Below the pieces are notes generated by a model, which was not told the origin of the DNA, did no database searches, and saw only the letters and a list, made by a program, of their open reading frames with translations. A stretch of 5,725 bases of DNA from an uncultured Oscillospiraceae bacterium (lineage in GTDB: Bacteria; Bacillota; Clostridia; Oscillospirales; Oscillospiraceae), in the NCBI GenBank assembly GCA_910579485.1, contig CAJTVO010000169.1, positions 1 through 5,725 on the forward strand, in the 5' to 3' direction. A program made the translations under genes and the position numbers. Position 1 is the first letter of the stretch. Every line of letters begins with the position of its first letter. Positions 1 to 4,754 of the stretch are shown here, one piece after another.

Positions 1-102
1 GCGCTGTGAAAAATCTTTATATTTTTTCGCTGTCCTCTTGACGGGGTGCGGTTCAGACCTTGTTTGCGGGGTGATTTGATATTCCGGACGGAAGATCAAC
101 AG

Positions 103-381
103 TTAAAACAAATCGCTGTGACTTCCCGTCCGTATCAACTTCAGAATGAGGGTGCCCTGGTACACTTTGTAGACCAGCAGCCAGTCCGGCTCAATATGGC
201 ATTCACGCATATCCTTGTAATTCCTGGAGTTGGTCAGATCGTGGTCACGGTACTTCGCAGGCAGAGGCTTCTCGGCTTGCAGGATGCCAACTACCTCTTC
301 CAGCTTTTCTGGAGCGCATCCGCGCTTGACCGCCAGTTTATAATCTCTTTTAAACTGACTCGTAAACTCAAGTTTAAGCAT
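103..381 (-). CDS. yafQ: YafQ-family mRNA interferase toxin of a type II toxin-antitoxin pair
   Basis: This 92-residue protein is a RelE/ParE-superfamily toxin of the YafQ type. YafQ is known as a ribosome-dependent endoribonuclease that cuts mRNA during translation and is held inactive by DinJ. All residues I recall as catalytic in E. coli YafQ have counterparts: His47 (RDH motif), His62, Asp66 and Trp67 (HIEPDW motif), and His88 near the C-terminus (GSH). The length is normal for the family (about 92 residues). The start codon ATG lies inside the end of the antitoxin gene: the 8 bases ATGCTTAA hold both this start and the antitoxin stop, so translation is probably coupled. An AAGG ribosome site sits 6 bases upstream of the start. 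The reading frame is intact with no missing key residue, so an active toxin is expected. Confidence in the family is high; the cleavage specificity cannot be read from the sequence. Confidence 0.93.
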   Translation of the reverse strand: MLKLEFTSQFKRDYKLAVKRGCAPEKLEEVVGILQAEKPLPAKYRDHDLTNSRNYKDMRECHIEPDWLLVYKVYQGTLILKLIRTGSHSDLF

Positions 382-640
382 TGAGGGCCTTCATCATCTC
401 TGCCACGCTGTCAAACGGGCCGTGCATATTCTCATCGTTCTCGGCCTCATCCATGGCCTTTAGTGTAGTTTCATTTGGAAGTTCCCGACGAATGGCGAAT
501 GGGATACTTCGCTCGTAGATGGCCTGCTTTAGGAAAATGTTGATAGCCGTAGACAGATCCATTCCGAAGTCTGCAAATAGTTCTTGGGCTTTCGCCTTCA
601 CTTCGGAATCAATCGAAATGCTGGTTGAAACTTTTGCCAT
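374..640 (-). CDS. dinJ: DinJ/RelB-family antitoxin
   Basis: This 88-residue protein is the antitoxin partner of the YafQ-like toxin. Residues about 4-50 form the ribbon-helix-helix DNA-binding part: a short beta strand (STSISID) followed by two helices with the LSTAINIFLKQA segment and the typical IPF motif near residue 48. The acidic C-terminal half, with several Asp and Glu residues around 60-75, is the usual toxin-wrapping region. RelB/DinJ proteins dimerise through the N-terminal part and repress their own promoter, with the toxin as co-repressor. I chose the ATG at 640 because a GGAG ribosome site lies 8 bases upstream; a GTG at 649 is in frame but overlaps that site. It is the first gene of a two-gene operon and its end overlaps the toxin start by 8 bp. 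The promoter just upstream is nearly consensus, as is common where autoregulation keeps expression low. Confidence 0.93.
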   Translation of the reverse strand: MAKVSTSISIDSEVKAKAQELFADFGMDLSTAINIFLKQAIYERSIPFAIRRELPNETTLKAMDEAENDENMHGPFDSVAEMMKALNA

Positions 641-669
641 ACAGCACACTCCTTCTTGTTGTTAATTAG

Positions 670-697
670 ATTATAGCATATTTTACCCAGATGTCAA
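670..697 (-). promoter_or_regulatory. Sigma-A promoter of the dinJ-yafQ operon
   Basis: Read on the minus strand, a perfect -35 box TTGACA (692-697) is followed after 16 bp by a perfect -10 box TATAAT (670-675). Transcription should start near 663, leaving a leader of roughly 20 bases before the antitoxin ATG at 640. The match to consensus on both boxes makes this the best-supported promoter in the window. Confidence 0.85.
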
Positions 698-717
698 TAT
701 GTTATATATATGTTATA
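698..717 (-). repeat. AT-rich direct repeat upstream of the toxin-antitoxin promoter (operator or UP element)
   Basis: The 9-base word TATGTTATA occurs at 698-706 and again at 709-717, so the period is 11 bp, about one helical turn. The pair abuts the -35 box of the antitoxin promoter on its upstream side. All but two of the 20 bases are A or T, which also fits a UP element for the RNA polymerase alpha subunit. A second word, TTATAGCA, occurs at 671-678 (over the -10 box) and at 713-720, 42 bp apart. These could be antitoxin binding sites, but this is inferred from position only. Confidence 0.4.
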
Positions 718-796
718 GCAAAAAGCTCCGCCGTGCAGCGGACCTAACTCTCCTTGTATAGCCTAATTTATCGAAACAGTCCAGCGTTCAATTATT

Positions 797-822
797 GGCG
801 TGGCGGTCTTGACTGTCACGCC
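797..822. promoter_or_regulatory. 26-bp palindrome centred on the -35 box: candidate operator
   Basis: The arms GGCGTG (797-802) and CACGCC (817-822) are perfectly complementary, and the inner bases continue the symmetry (GTC at 806-808 with GAC at 811-813), broken only by two G-T pairs. The centre falls at 809/810, inside the -35 box of the promoter for the downstream operon. A repressor bound here would block RNA polymerase. It could instead form a hairpin in a transcript coming from upstream, but no real T-run follows it, so a terminator is less likely. No cognate regulator is evident. Confidence 0.5.
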
Positions 823-837
823 GTTCTCTTGTAAAAT
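809..837 (+). promoter_or_regulatory. Sigma-A promoter of the four-gene operon
   Basis: A -35 box TTGACT (809-814, 5 of 6 consensus) is separated by 17 bp from a -10 box TAAAAT (832-837, 5 of 6). The predicted start of transcription is near 844, giving a leader of about 80 bases before the first gene at 924. The spacing is optimal and the orientation and position fit the plus-strand genes that follow. It stands back to back with the toxin-antitoxin promoter, about 110 bp away. Confidence 0.72.
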
Positions 838-867
838 AGGAGCGAATGGATATACAAAAACCGACGT

Positions 868-886
868 CTTCACGTCCGCCGTGAGG
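868..886 (+). other. Possible small hairpin in the 5' leader
   Basis: CTTCACG (868-874) can pair with CGTGAGG (880-886), including one G-U pair, around a 5-base loop. It lies in the roughly 80-base leader of the operon, about 25 bases before the ribosome site at 911-918. It does not resemble a riboswitch I know and may be incidental. Confidence 0.25.
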
Positions 887-923
887 AACGGGGGGCGATG
901 TTTATTTTCTGAGGAGGTGCCGT

Positions 924-1148
924 ATGCTGTCATTACTCAAGGGCCACGTCAATGACGCGGTCGCGCCGTTTATTTTTCTCGTTCTGTTCCTTGTCATCGT
1001 GGGCGCGGCCCTGTGGCTGACGCCCCGGCTGGCGAAATGGCTGGATAAAAAAGAAGCCGGACATAAGGGCTATTATGACGGGATGCTCACCGAGGACCCC
1101 AACGCGCCGAAGGAAGAAAGAGAGTCAGAAGATGGGAAAGCTGACTGA
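924..1148 (+). CDS. Small single-pass membrane protein, function unknown
   Basis: This 74-residue protein is not one I recognise. Residues about 13-33 form one strongly hydrophobic stretch (AVAPFIFLVLFLVIVGAALW region), followed at once by positively charged residues (Arg35, Lys38, Lys42, Lys43). The positive-inside rule suggests the N-terminus is outside and the C-terminus in the cytoplasm. The tail from about residue 45 is polar and acidic, ending in a Glu/Asp-rich stretch that is probably unstructured. There is no signal-peptidase or lipobox motif. The start is well supported: GAGGAGGT at 911-918 lies a few bases before the ATG. It is the first gene after the promoter at 809-837, and the phosphatase gene begins 25 bp after its stop, so the two are likely co-transcribed. 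It may be a membrane anchor or small regulatory protein, but the sequence does not say which. Confidence 0.75.
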   Translation: MLSLLKGHVNDAVAPFIFLVLFLVIVGAALWLTPRLAKWLDKKEAGHKGYYDGMLTEDPNAPKEERESEDGKAD

Positions 1149-1173
1149 TCTGCCTAATGGAAGGAGCATTTCT

Positions 1174-1749
1174 ATGGGTTCCCTGCTGCGATCGACCAGG
1201 AATACGCGGGCACTGCCCACCGGTTCCCTGCGGTATATCCGGAGTGACGTTCCGGACAATCTGACGGATACGGAGATACGATGGCTGATGGACAATCAGA
1301 TCACGACCATCGTGGACCTGCGGTCCGATGAAGAGACTTCCGCAAAACCGTGCTGTCTGGCTGGGCGGGTGGGATTCAGGTATATCCACCTACCTGTTAC
1401 CGGGGGCGGGGGTACGCCGAGGTCTATTGAACATCTGTATGTGGTCTACCGGCAGATGCTGGACGAACAGATGGAGCGCATCGTTGATACCATCATGGGC
1501 GCCAGTTCTAACGTGCTGTATTTCTGCACTGCTGGGAAGGACCGCACCGGCGTCGTGTCGGCGGTCATTTTGAAGCGGCTCGGGTTCAGCGATGAGGCGG
1601 TCATAGACGACTATATGCTGTCAAAAGACAATTTGATGGACATGCTGACAGGGTATGTGGACGTCCATCCCGAAGTGGACATCAATATCATCATCCCGCA
1701 TAGGAAGAATATGGAGCAGTTATTGGAATATTTGCGGGACAGGCCGTAG
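1174..1749 (+). CDS. CX5R tyrosine/dual-specificity protein phosphatase, Y_phosphatase3-like
   Basis: This 191-residue cytoplasmic protein has the cysteine-phosphatase P-loop CTAGKDRTG, with nucleophile Cys118 and phosphate-binding Arg124. The N-terminal part has the features of the MptpB/LipA-like family (PF13350 type): an RNTR segment near residue 9, an RSD motif, then IVDLRSDEE with Asp48. Family members remove phosphate from phospho-Tyr, sometimes phospho-Ser/Thr or phosphoinositides; the Lys-Asp pair before the Arg (Lys122, Asp123) is, as I recall, shared with MptpB and linked to broad specificity. The residue before the Cys is Phe117 instead of the nearly invariant His, which is odd. 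I chose the ATG at 1174 because AAGGAG lies 7 bases upstream; in-frame ATGs at 1075 and 1132 lack a good ribosome site and would overlap the previous gene. The true substrate is unknown. It sits between the small membrane protein and tgt, 54 bp before the latter. Confidence 0.85.
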   Translation: MGSLLRSTRNTRALPTGSLRYIRSDVPDNLTDTEIRWLMDNQITTIVDLRSDEETSAKPCCLAGRVGFRYIHLPVTGGGGTPRSIEHLYVVYRQMLDEQMERIVDTIMGASSNVLYFCTAGKDRTGVVSAVILKRLGFSDEAVIDDYMLSKDNLMDMLTGYVDVHPEVDINIIIPHRKNMEQLLEYLRDRP

Positions 1750-1763
1750 GGCCTATCATTTTT
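1741..1763 (+). terminator. Weak hairpin with T-run at the phosphatase stop (possible attenuator)
   Basis: AGGCC (1741-1745) pairs with GGCCT (1750-1754) around a 4-base loop that includes the phosphatase stop codon, and a run of five T (1759-1763) follows after a short gap. The stem is only 5 bp, so any termination would be partial. The same bases could act as a weak internal promoter (TTTGCG at 1731-1736, 17 bp, TATCAT at 1754-1759). Either reading would let tgt and the TmrB-like gene be expressed at a different level from the first two genes. Confidence 0.25.
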
Positions 1764-1803
1764 CAACGCATGATAATGGAAACCAAAGACAAGGAGTTGC
1801 CTT

Positions 1804-2937
1804 ATGTTTAAGGTCATCAAGCTGGAAGGCCGCGCGCGGCGGGGCCAATTTTCATGTGCCCACGGCGGCGTGGTACAGACCCCCGTTTTTATGAACGTTG
1901 GCACACAGGGGGCCATCAAAGGGGCCATCAGCGCCCACGATCTGAAGGACCTCAAATGCCAGATCGAGCTGAGCAACACCTATCACCTCCACCTCCGCCC
2001 CGGAGACGATGTGGTGAAGGCTTTGGGCGGGCTACACAAGATGATGGACTGGGATGGGCCTATTTTGACGGACTCCGGGGGGTTCCAGGTGTTCTCATTG
2101 GCGGGACTGCGGAAGATCACTGAGGAGGGCGTTACCTTTGCCTCCCACATCGATGGTCGGCGGATCTTTATGGGGCCAGAGGAGTCTATGCAGATACAGT
2201 CCCATCTGGGCAGCGATATCGCCATGGCCTTCGACGAGTGCGTGGAGAATCCGGCGCCCTATGACTACGTGAAGCAGTCCTGCGAGCGGACCATCCGGTG
2301 GCTCCGGCGGTGTAAGGAGGAGCATGACCGGCTCAACGCCCTGCCGGACTGCGTGAATCCACGGCAGATGCTCTTCGGCATCAACCAGGGGGGCACCTAT
2401 GACGATCTGCGGATCTGGAGTATGCAGGAGAGCGCCAAGGTGGACTGCGAGGGCTACGGCATCGGCGGACTGGCGGTGGGAGAAGAGACCGGCGTGATGT
2501 ACCACATCCTGGACGTGGTCCTCCCCTACGCGCCGGAGGACAAGCCCCGGTATCTCATGGGGGTCGGCACGCCCTCCAACATCGTGGAGGCGGTCTGGAG
2601 AGGGATCGACTTCTTCGACTGCGTCATGCCGGCCCGGAACGCGCGGCATGGGAAGCTGTTTACATGGAGCGGCAGCTTGAACATCAAAAATGAGAAATAC
2701 AAGCTGGACGAGCGGCCCATTGAGCCGGGGTGCGGATGCCCCGCGTGCAGGAGTTTTTCCCGGGCATATCTGCGGCATCTGTTCAAGGCGGAGGAAATGC
2801 TGGCCATGCGTCTGGCGGTCCAGCACAACCTCTGGTTCTACAACACGCTCATGGAGCGCATCCGGGAGGCGCTGGACGCGGGAGAATATGACGCCTTCCG
2901 GGCGGAGTACAGCGGGAAGCTGGGAGAACGAGTGTGA
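1804..2937 (+). CDS. tgt: Queuine/preQ1 tRNA-guanine transglycosylase
   Basis: This 377-residue enzyme exchanges guanine-34 in tRNAs for Asn, Asp, His and Tyr for preQ1 (usual in bacteria) or queuine. The TIM-barrel motifs are all present: LTDSGGFQVFSL with Asp90, FDEC with Asp144, GGLAVGE (221-227), YLMGVGTP, and the nucleophile Asp272 in FDCVMP followed by the tRNA-contacting RNARHG. The zinc site is complete: Cys310, Cys312, Cys315, His341. These correspond to Asp280 and Cys318/320/323/His349 in Zymomonas, with a constant offset of 8. Cys146 and Val225 match the residues I recall as typical of the bacterial preQ1 pocket rather than the eukaryotic queuine pocket. The length is standard. AAGGAG at 1791-1796, 7 bases before the ATG, supports the start. 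Its stop overlaps the GTG start of the next gene by 4 bp. No queA, queG, queT or preQ1-synthesis gene is in view, so the source of the base cannot be judged here. Confidence 0.97.
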   Translation: MFKVIKLEGRARRGQFSCAHGGVVQTPVFMNVGTQGAIKGAISAHDLKDLKCQIELSNTYHLHLRPGDDVVKALGGLHKMMDWDGPILTDSGGFQVFSLAGLRKITEEGVTFASHIDGRRIFMGPEESMQIQSHLGSDIAMAFDECVENPAPYDYVKQSCERTIRWLRRCKEEHDRLNALPDCVNPRQMLFGINQGGTYDDLRIWSMQESAKVDCEGYGIGGLAVGEETGVMYHILDVVLPYAPEDKPRYLMGVGTPSNIVEAVWRGIDFFDCVMPARNARHGKLFTWSGSLNIKNEKYKLDERPIEPGCGCPACRSFSRAYLRHLFKAEEMLAMRLAVQHNLWFYNTLMERIREALDAGEYDAFRAEYSGKLGERV

Positions 2938-3533
2938 TCGTCTGGATCAACGGCGCTTTTGGCGCGGGAAAGACTACGGCGGCCTTCGAGCTCCACAGGC
3001 GGCTGCCGGGGTCCTTTGTGTACAATCCCGAGGATGTTGGGTTCTTCCTCAGGAAGAATATGCCGGAGGCTTGTCATACGGCGGATTTCCAGGACATGCC
3101 CCTCTGGCGGAGCTTTAATTATCAGGTTTTGAAGGAGCTCCATGAGAGTTACGATGGGACGGTCATCGTGCCCATGACGCTGGTGGAACCGGCGTATTTT
3201 GAGGAGATCGTCGGACGGCTGCGGGAGGATGGCGTACCGGTGGTCCACGTTATTTTGTGGGCCGGCCGGGAGACGATTTTGAAGCGGCTGAGGAAGCGGA
3301 GTCTGGGACGGCTGGGCAGCGAGGCTTTTGCGGTGGAGGCCATCGGGCGGTGCATGGAATTTTTTGAGCGGCCTGATGTGGGCGTTAGGATCGTCACCGA
3401 CGGAGCATCTGTGGACCAGGTGGTAGAACGGATCGCCGGGGCCTGCGGGCTGCGCCTGCCGCCGGAGAGGCGGGGCAGAGTTTTGCGCCGGCTGGACCGT
3501 CTGAAGACGGTGGTCTGCCATATCCGGATATAA
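2934..3533 (+). CDS. TmrB-like P-loop NTPase (tunicamycin-resistance type)
   Basis: This 199-residue protein strongly resembles, from memory, Bacillus subtilis TmrB (about 197 residues), an ATP-binding, membrane-associated protein that gives resistance to the nucleoside antibiotic tunicamycin. It starts with a beta strand and a Walker A loop, WINGAFGAGKTT (residues 4-15, Lys13), then the FELHRRL helix, a PLWRSFNYQ segment, an IVPMT strand near residue 80, a basic helix (LKRLRKRSLGRLG) in the lid position, and a basic amphipathic C-terminal segment ending in HIRI, as TmrB does. In TmrB the C-terminal amphipathic helix is thought to contact the membrane. The start is GTG at 2934, sharing GTGA with the tgt stop; GGGAG at 2922-2926 sits 7 bases upstream. 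The fold is also that of small nucleoside and metabolite kinases, so it may instead phosphorylate a small molecule. It is the last gene of the operon; a strong terminator begins at its stop codon. Confidence 0.85.
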   Translation: MIVWINGAFGAGKTTAAFELHRRLPGSFVYNPEDVGFFLRKNMPEACHTADFQDMPLWRSFNYQVLKELHESYDGTVIVPMTLVEPAYFEEIVGRLREDGVPVVHVILWAGRETILKRLRKRSLGRLGSEAFAVEAIGRCMEFFERPDVGVRIVTDGASVDQVVERIAGACGLRLPPERRGRVLRRLDRLKTVVCHIRI

Positions 3534-3577
3534 AAAAGCTTCGCCTGGGACTGGTCTGGTCCTGGGCGAAGCTTTTT
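3533..3577. terminator. Strong bidirectional intrinsic terminator after the tmrB-like gene
   Basis: AAAAAGCTTCGCC (3533-3545) pairs perfectly with GGCGAAGCTTTTT (3565-3577); the inner bases extend the stem by 7 more pairs (some G-U) to a 5-base loop GGTCT at 3553-3557. The stem is GC-rich inside and flanked by A-run and T-run, so it can act on both strands. It ends the plus-strand operon, overlapping the last base of its stop codon, and separates it from the XRE regulator. Confidence 0.93.
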
Positions 3578-3596
3578 CAGCTGTTTCACCAAGTTG

Positions 3597-3609
3597 TGTA
3601 AATTTTACA
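3597..3609. promoter_or_regulatory. Palindrome TGTAAA-T-TTTACA: candidate operator
   Basis: A perfect 6-bp inverted repeat with one central base lies about 100 bp before the XRE-type regulator and just upstream of its proposed promoter. Symmetric sites of this size are typical for dimeric XRE-family repressors or activators, so autoregulation is possible. The AT-rich composition means chance occurrence cannot be excluded. Confidence 0.35.
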
Positions 3610-3621
3610 AGGGAGCCTTGC

Positions 3622-3650
3622 TGGACAGATACCTTCCCCGGTGTCATACT
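3622..3650 (+). promoter_or_regulatory. Probable promoter of the XRE-family regulator
   Basis: TGGACA (3622-3627, 5 of 6 to the -35 consensus) is followed after 17 bp by CATACT (3645-3650, 4 of 6 to the -10 consensus). Transcription would start near 3657, just before the inverted repeat at 3661-3683. The gene needs its own promoter because a strong terminator lies between it and the operon upstream. Confidence 0.45.
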
Positions 3651-3660
3651 GTAGGCATCA

Positions 3661-3683
3661 CAAACGCGGTACAGGCGCGTTTG
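3661..3683. repeat. Perfect 8-bp inverted repeat just after the proposed transcription start
   Basis: CAAACGCG (3661-3668) and CGCGTTTG (3676-3683) are exact inverted copies with a 7-base spacer. The site lies immediately downstream of the predicted start of transcription and about 17 bases before the ribosome site GGAGGG (3700-3705). As DNA it would suit a repressor roadblock at the regulator's own promoter; as RNA it would form a stable leader hairpin. I favour an operator for the adjacent HTH protein, by inference from position. Confidence 0.5.
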
Positions 3684-3711
3684 ATCACTGAAACGGATCG
3701 GAGGGATATCC

Positions 3712-4683
3712 ATGAAGATGACCATTGGAGAAAAGATCGCCCTGCTGAGAAAGGAGCGGGATATCACCCAGACGGAACTGGCGGAATACCTCTTTCTGAC
3801 GCCCCAGACGGTTTCCAGATGGGAGGTGGGCAGCGGAGCCCCGGAGATCACGCTGCTGCCCAGGATCGCCGCCTTTTTCGGCGTGAGCATCGACGAGCTG
3901 TTTGGGGTAACTTCCCTGGAACGGGCGGAGGACCTGGTGTGCAAGTACTCCGTCCTGCGGGACGACCGCTCTTTTCAGGAGGCTATGGAATGCGTAAATT
4001 CCCAGCTCCAGACCATTGATGCCGCCCTCAAAAGCCGCGAGGAAGATGCCGCCAGGCTGGCAGCGGACCGTGACCAGCTGGAAGCCGAAAAGATGCACCT
4101 GTGGATCCAGCAGGGCCGGGAATCCTTCCAGCGGGCTCTGCGGATCGCGGATCCCTTTGTGGAGAAAACGGAAGGATATCCGGCGCATCCATGGTACCTG
4201 CGTATGCGGCTGCAAAGAAATCAGCTGCGCGCCAACCTGGGAATGGGACGGGGGGCCCTGGAGGAGAGCCGGAAAGACTTTTTGGAGCGTCCGGGCATGG
4301 TCACCCTTCACCTCTATCTCAACATGCTGCTTGAACTGCAGAAGTATGAGGAGCTCCTGTCCATTCAGGAAACCGAGCCCCTGGCGCAGGAAATAATATG
4401 CCCGATCTCGGAGGAAAATCTGAGCCTGTGGTGGCTGTTCATCCGCGCCGCCATCGAAACGGGCGCGGCGGACTTCATCGAACGGCATGTGCCGTCCGTC
4501 TTGGCGGTCTGCGGGGAGAAGGATGAATTTAGTTTTCTTAGGAGCCTGCTGCCCTTCTACCAGAAAGCGCGGCAGGAGGAGAAGCTGAAGGAGACCAAGC
4601 AGAGGCTTCTCTCCCTGCTGCCGGGGATGGGTATGAATCCGTATTTTGAGGAGACGGCGAAAAAGGAAATCGAGTCGTTTTAG
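3712..4683 (+). CDS. XRE-family transcriptional regulator with long helical C-terminal domain
   Basis: This 323-residue protein begins with a classic Cro/C1-type helix-turn-helix: residues 5-65 include IALLRKERDITQTELAEYL, the recognition helix around TPQTVSRWEVG (30-40), PEI and the closing FFGVSIDELFG. The DNA-binding domain is confident. The rest, about 250 residues, is not one I recognise. Residues about 88-130 are highly charged and heptad-like, suggesting a coiled coil that may drive dimerisation. From about 130 onward the pattern of paired helices (with YPAHPWYLRMRLQ, LHLYLNMLLELQKYEELL and LWWLFIRAA) suggests a TPR-like or other alpha-helical sensor domain. No transmembrane segment is seen, so it should be cytoplasmic. 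GGAGGG lies 6 bases before the ATG. It is a single-gene unit between two strong terminators, convergent with spoIVA, and is preceded by two inverted repeats that could be its own operators. The target genes and signal are unknown. Confidence 0.88.
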   Translation: MKMTIGEKIALLRKERDITQTELAEYLFLTPQTVSRWEVGSGAPEITLLPRIAAFFGVSIDELFGVTSLERAEDLVCKYSVLRDDRSFQEAMECVNSQLQTIDAALKSREEDAARLAADRDQLEAEKMHLWIQQGRESFQRALRIADPFVEKTEGYPAHPWYLRMRLQRNQLRANLGMGRGALEESRKDFLERPGMVTLHLYLNMLLELQKYEELLSIQETEPLAQEIICPISEENLSLWWLFIRAAIETGAADFIERHVPSVLAVCGEKDEFSFLRSLLPFYQKARQEEKLKETKQRLLSLLPGMGMNPYFEETAKKEIESF

Positions 4684-4708
4684 GCTTATTTTCTGACATA
4701 TAGCAGAA

Positions 4709-4749
4709 AACCGAGAGCTTCCGGGGCGACCCCCTGGAAGCTCTCGGTT
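4709..4749. terminator. Bidirectional terminator shared by the XRE regulator and spoIVA
   Basis: AACCGAGAGCTTCC (4709-4722) and GGAAGCTCTCGGTT (4736-4749) pair over 14 bp, with further G-C pairs in the loop region. On the minus strand the stem is followed by TTTTCTGC, a short T-run; on the plus strand the tail TTCCTGTTT is weaker. It lies between the 3' ends of two convergent genes and probably serves both. Confidence 0.88.
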
Positions 4750-4754
4750 CCTGT

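Noticed and set aside
78..97. Hairpin GATATTCCG/CGGAAGATC after the toxin stop as a terminator
   Set aside because: The stem is short with a mismatch, and the minus-strand sequence after it is not T-rich. It may be incidental.
2..121. Word CGCTGT repeated at 2, 28 and 114
   Set aside because: Six-base matches with irregular spacing are expected by chance and have no structural context.
641..649. In-frame GTG at 649 as an earlier antitoxin start
   Set aside because: It directly overlaps the GGAG ribosome site, while the ATG at 640 has ideal spacing and matches family N-termini.
727..742. Short hairpin TCCGC-CGTGCA-GCGGA as a terminator
   Set aside because: The stem is only 5 bp, there is no T-run on either strand, and no gene ends here.
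846..884. A 12-codon open frame starting right after the predicted transcription start, possible leader peptide
   Set aside because: The AGGAG before it is only 3 bases from the ATG and lies upstream of the predicted transcript start, so translation is doubtful. The peptide has no run of regulatory codons.
1075..1173. Longer N-terminus for the phosphatase (ATG at 1075 or 1132)
   Set aside because: It would overlap the membrane-protein gene, lacks a well-spaced ribosome site, and adds residues with no resemblance to the family.
1750..1803. preQ1 riboswitch before tgt
   Set aside because: The gap is only 54 bp. It holds no C-rich loop and A-rich tail arrangement of the preQ1-I type that I could pair into the known pseudoknot.
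2095..3944. Long minus-strand open frames opposite tgt, the TmrB-like gene and the XRE gene
   Set aside because: They lie antisense to clearly recognised genes, one runs across a strong terminator, and their proteins are rich in Pro, Arg and Ser with no known motif. They are typical shadows in GC-rich DNA.
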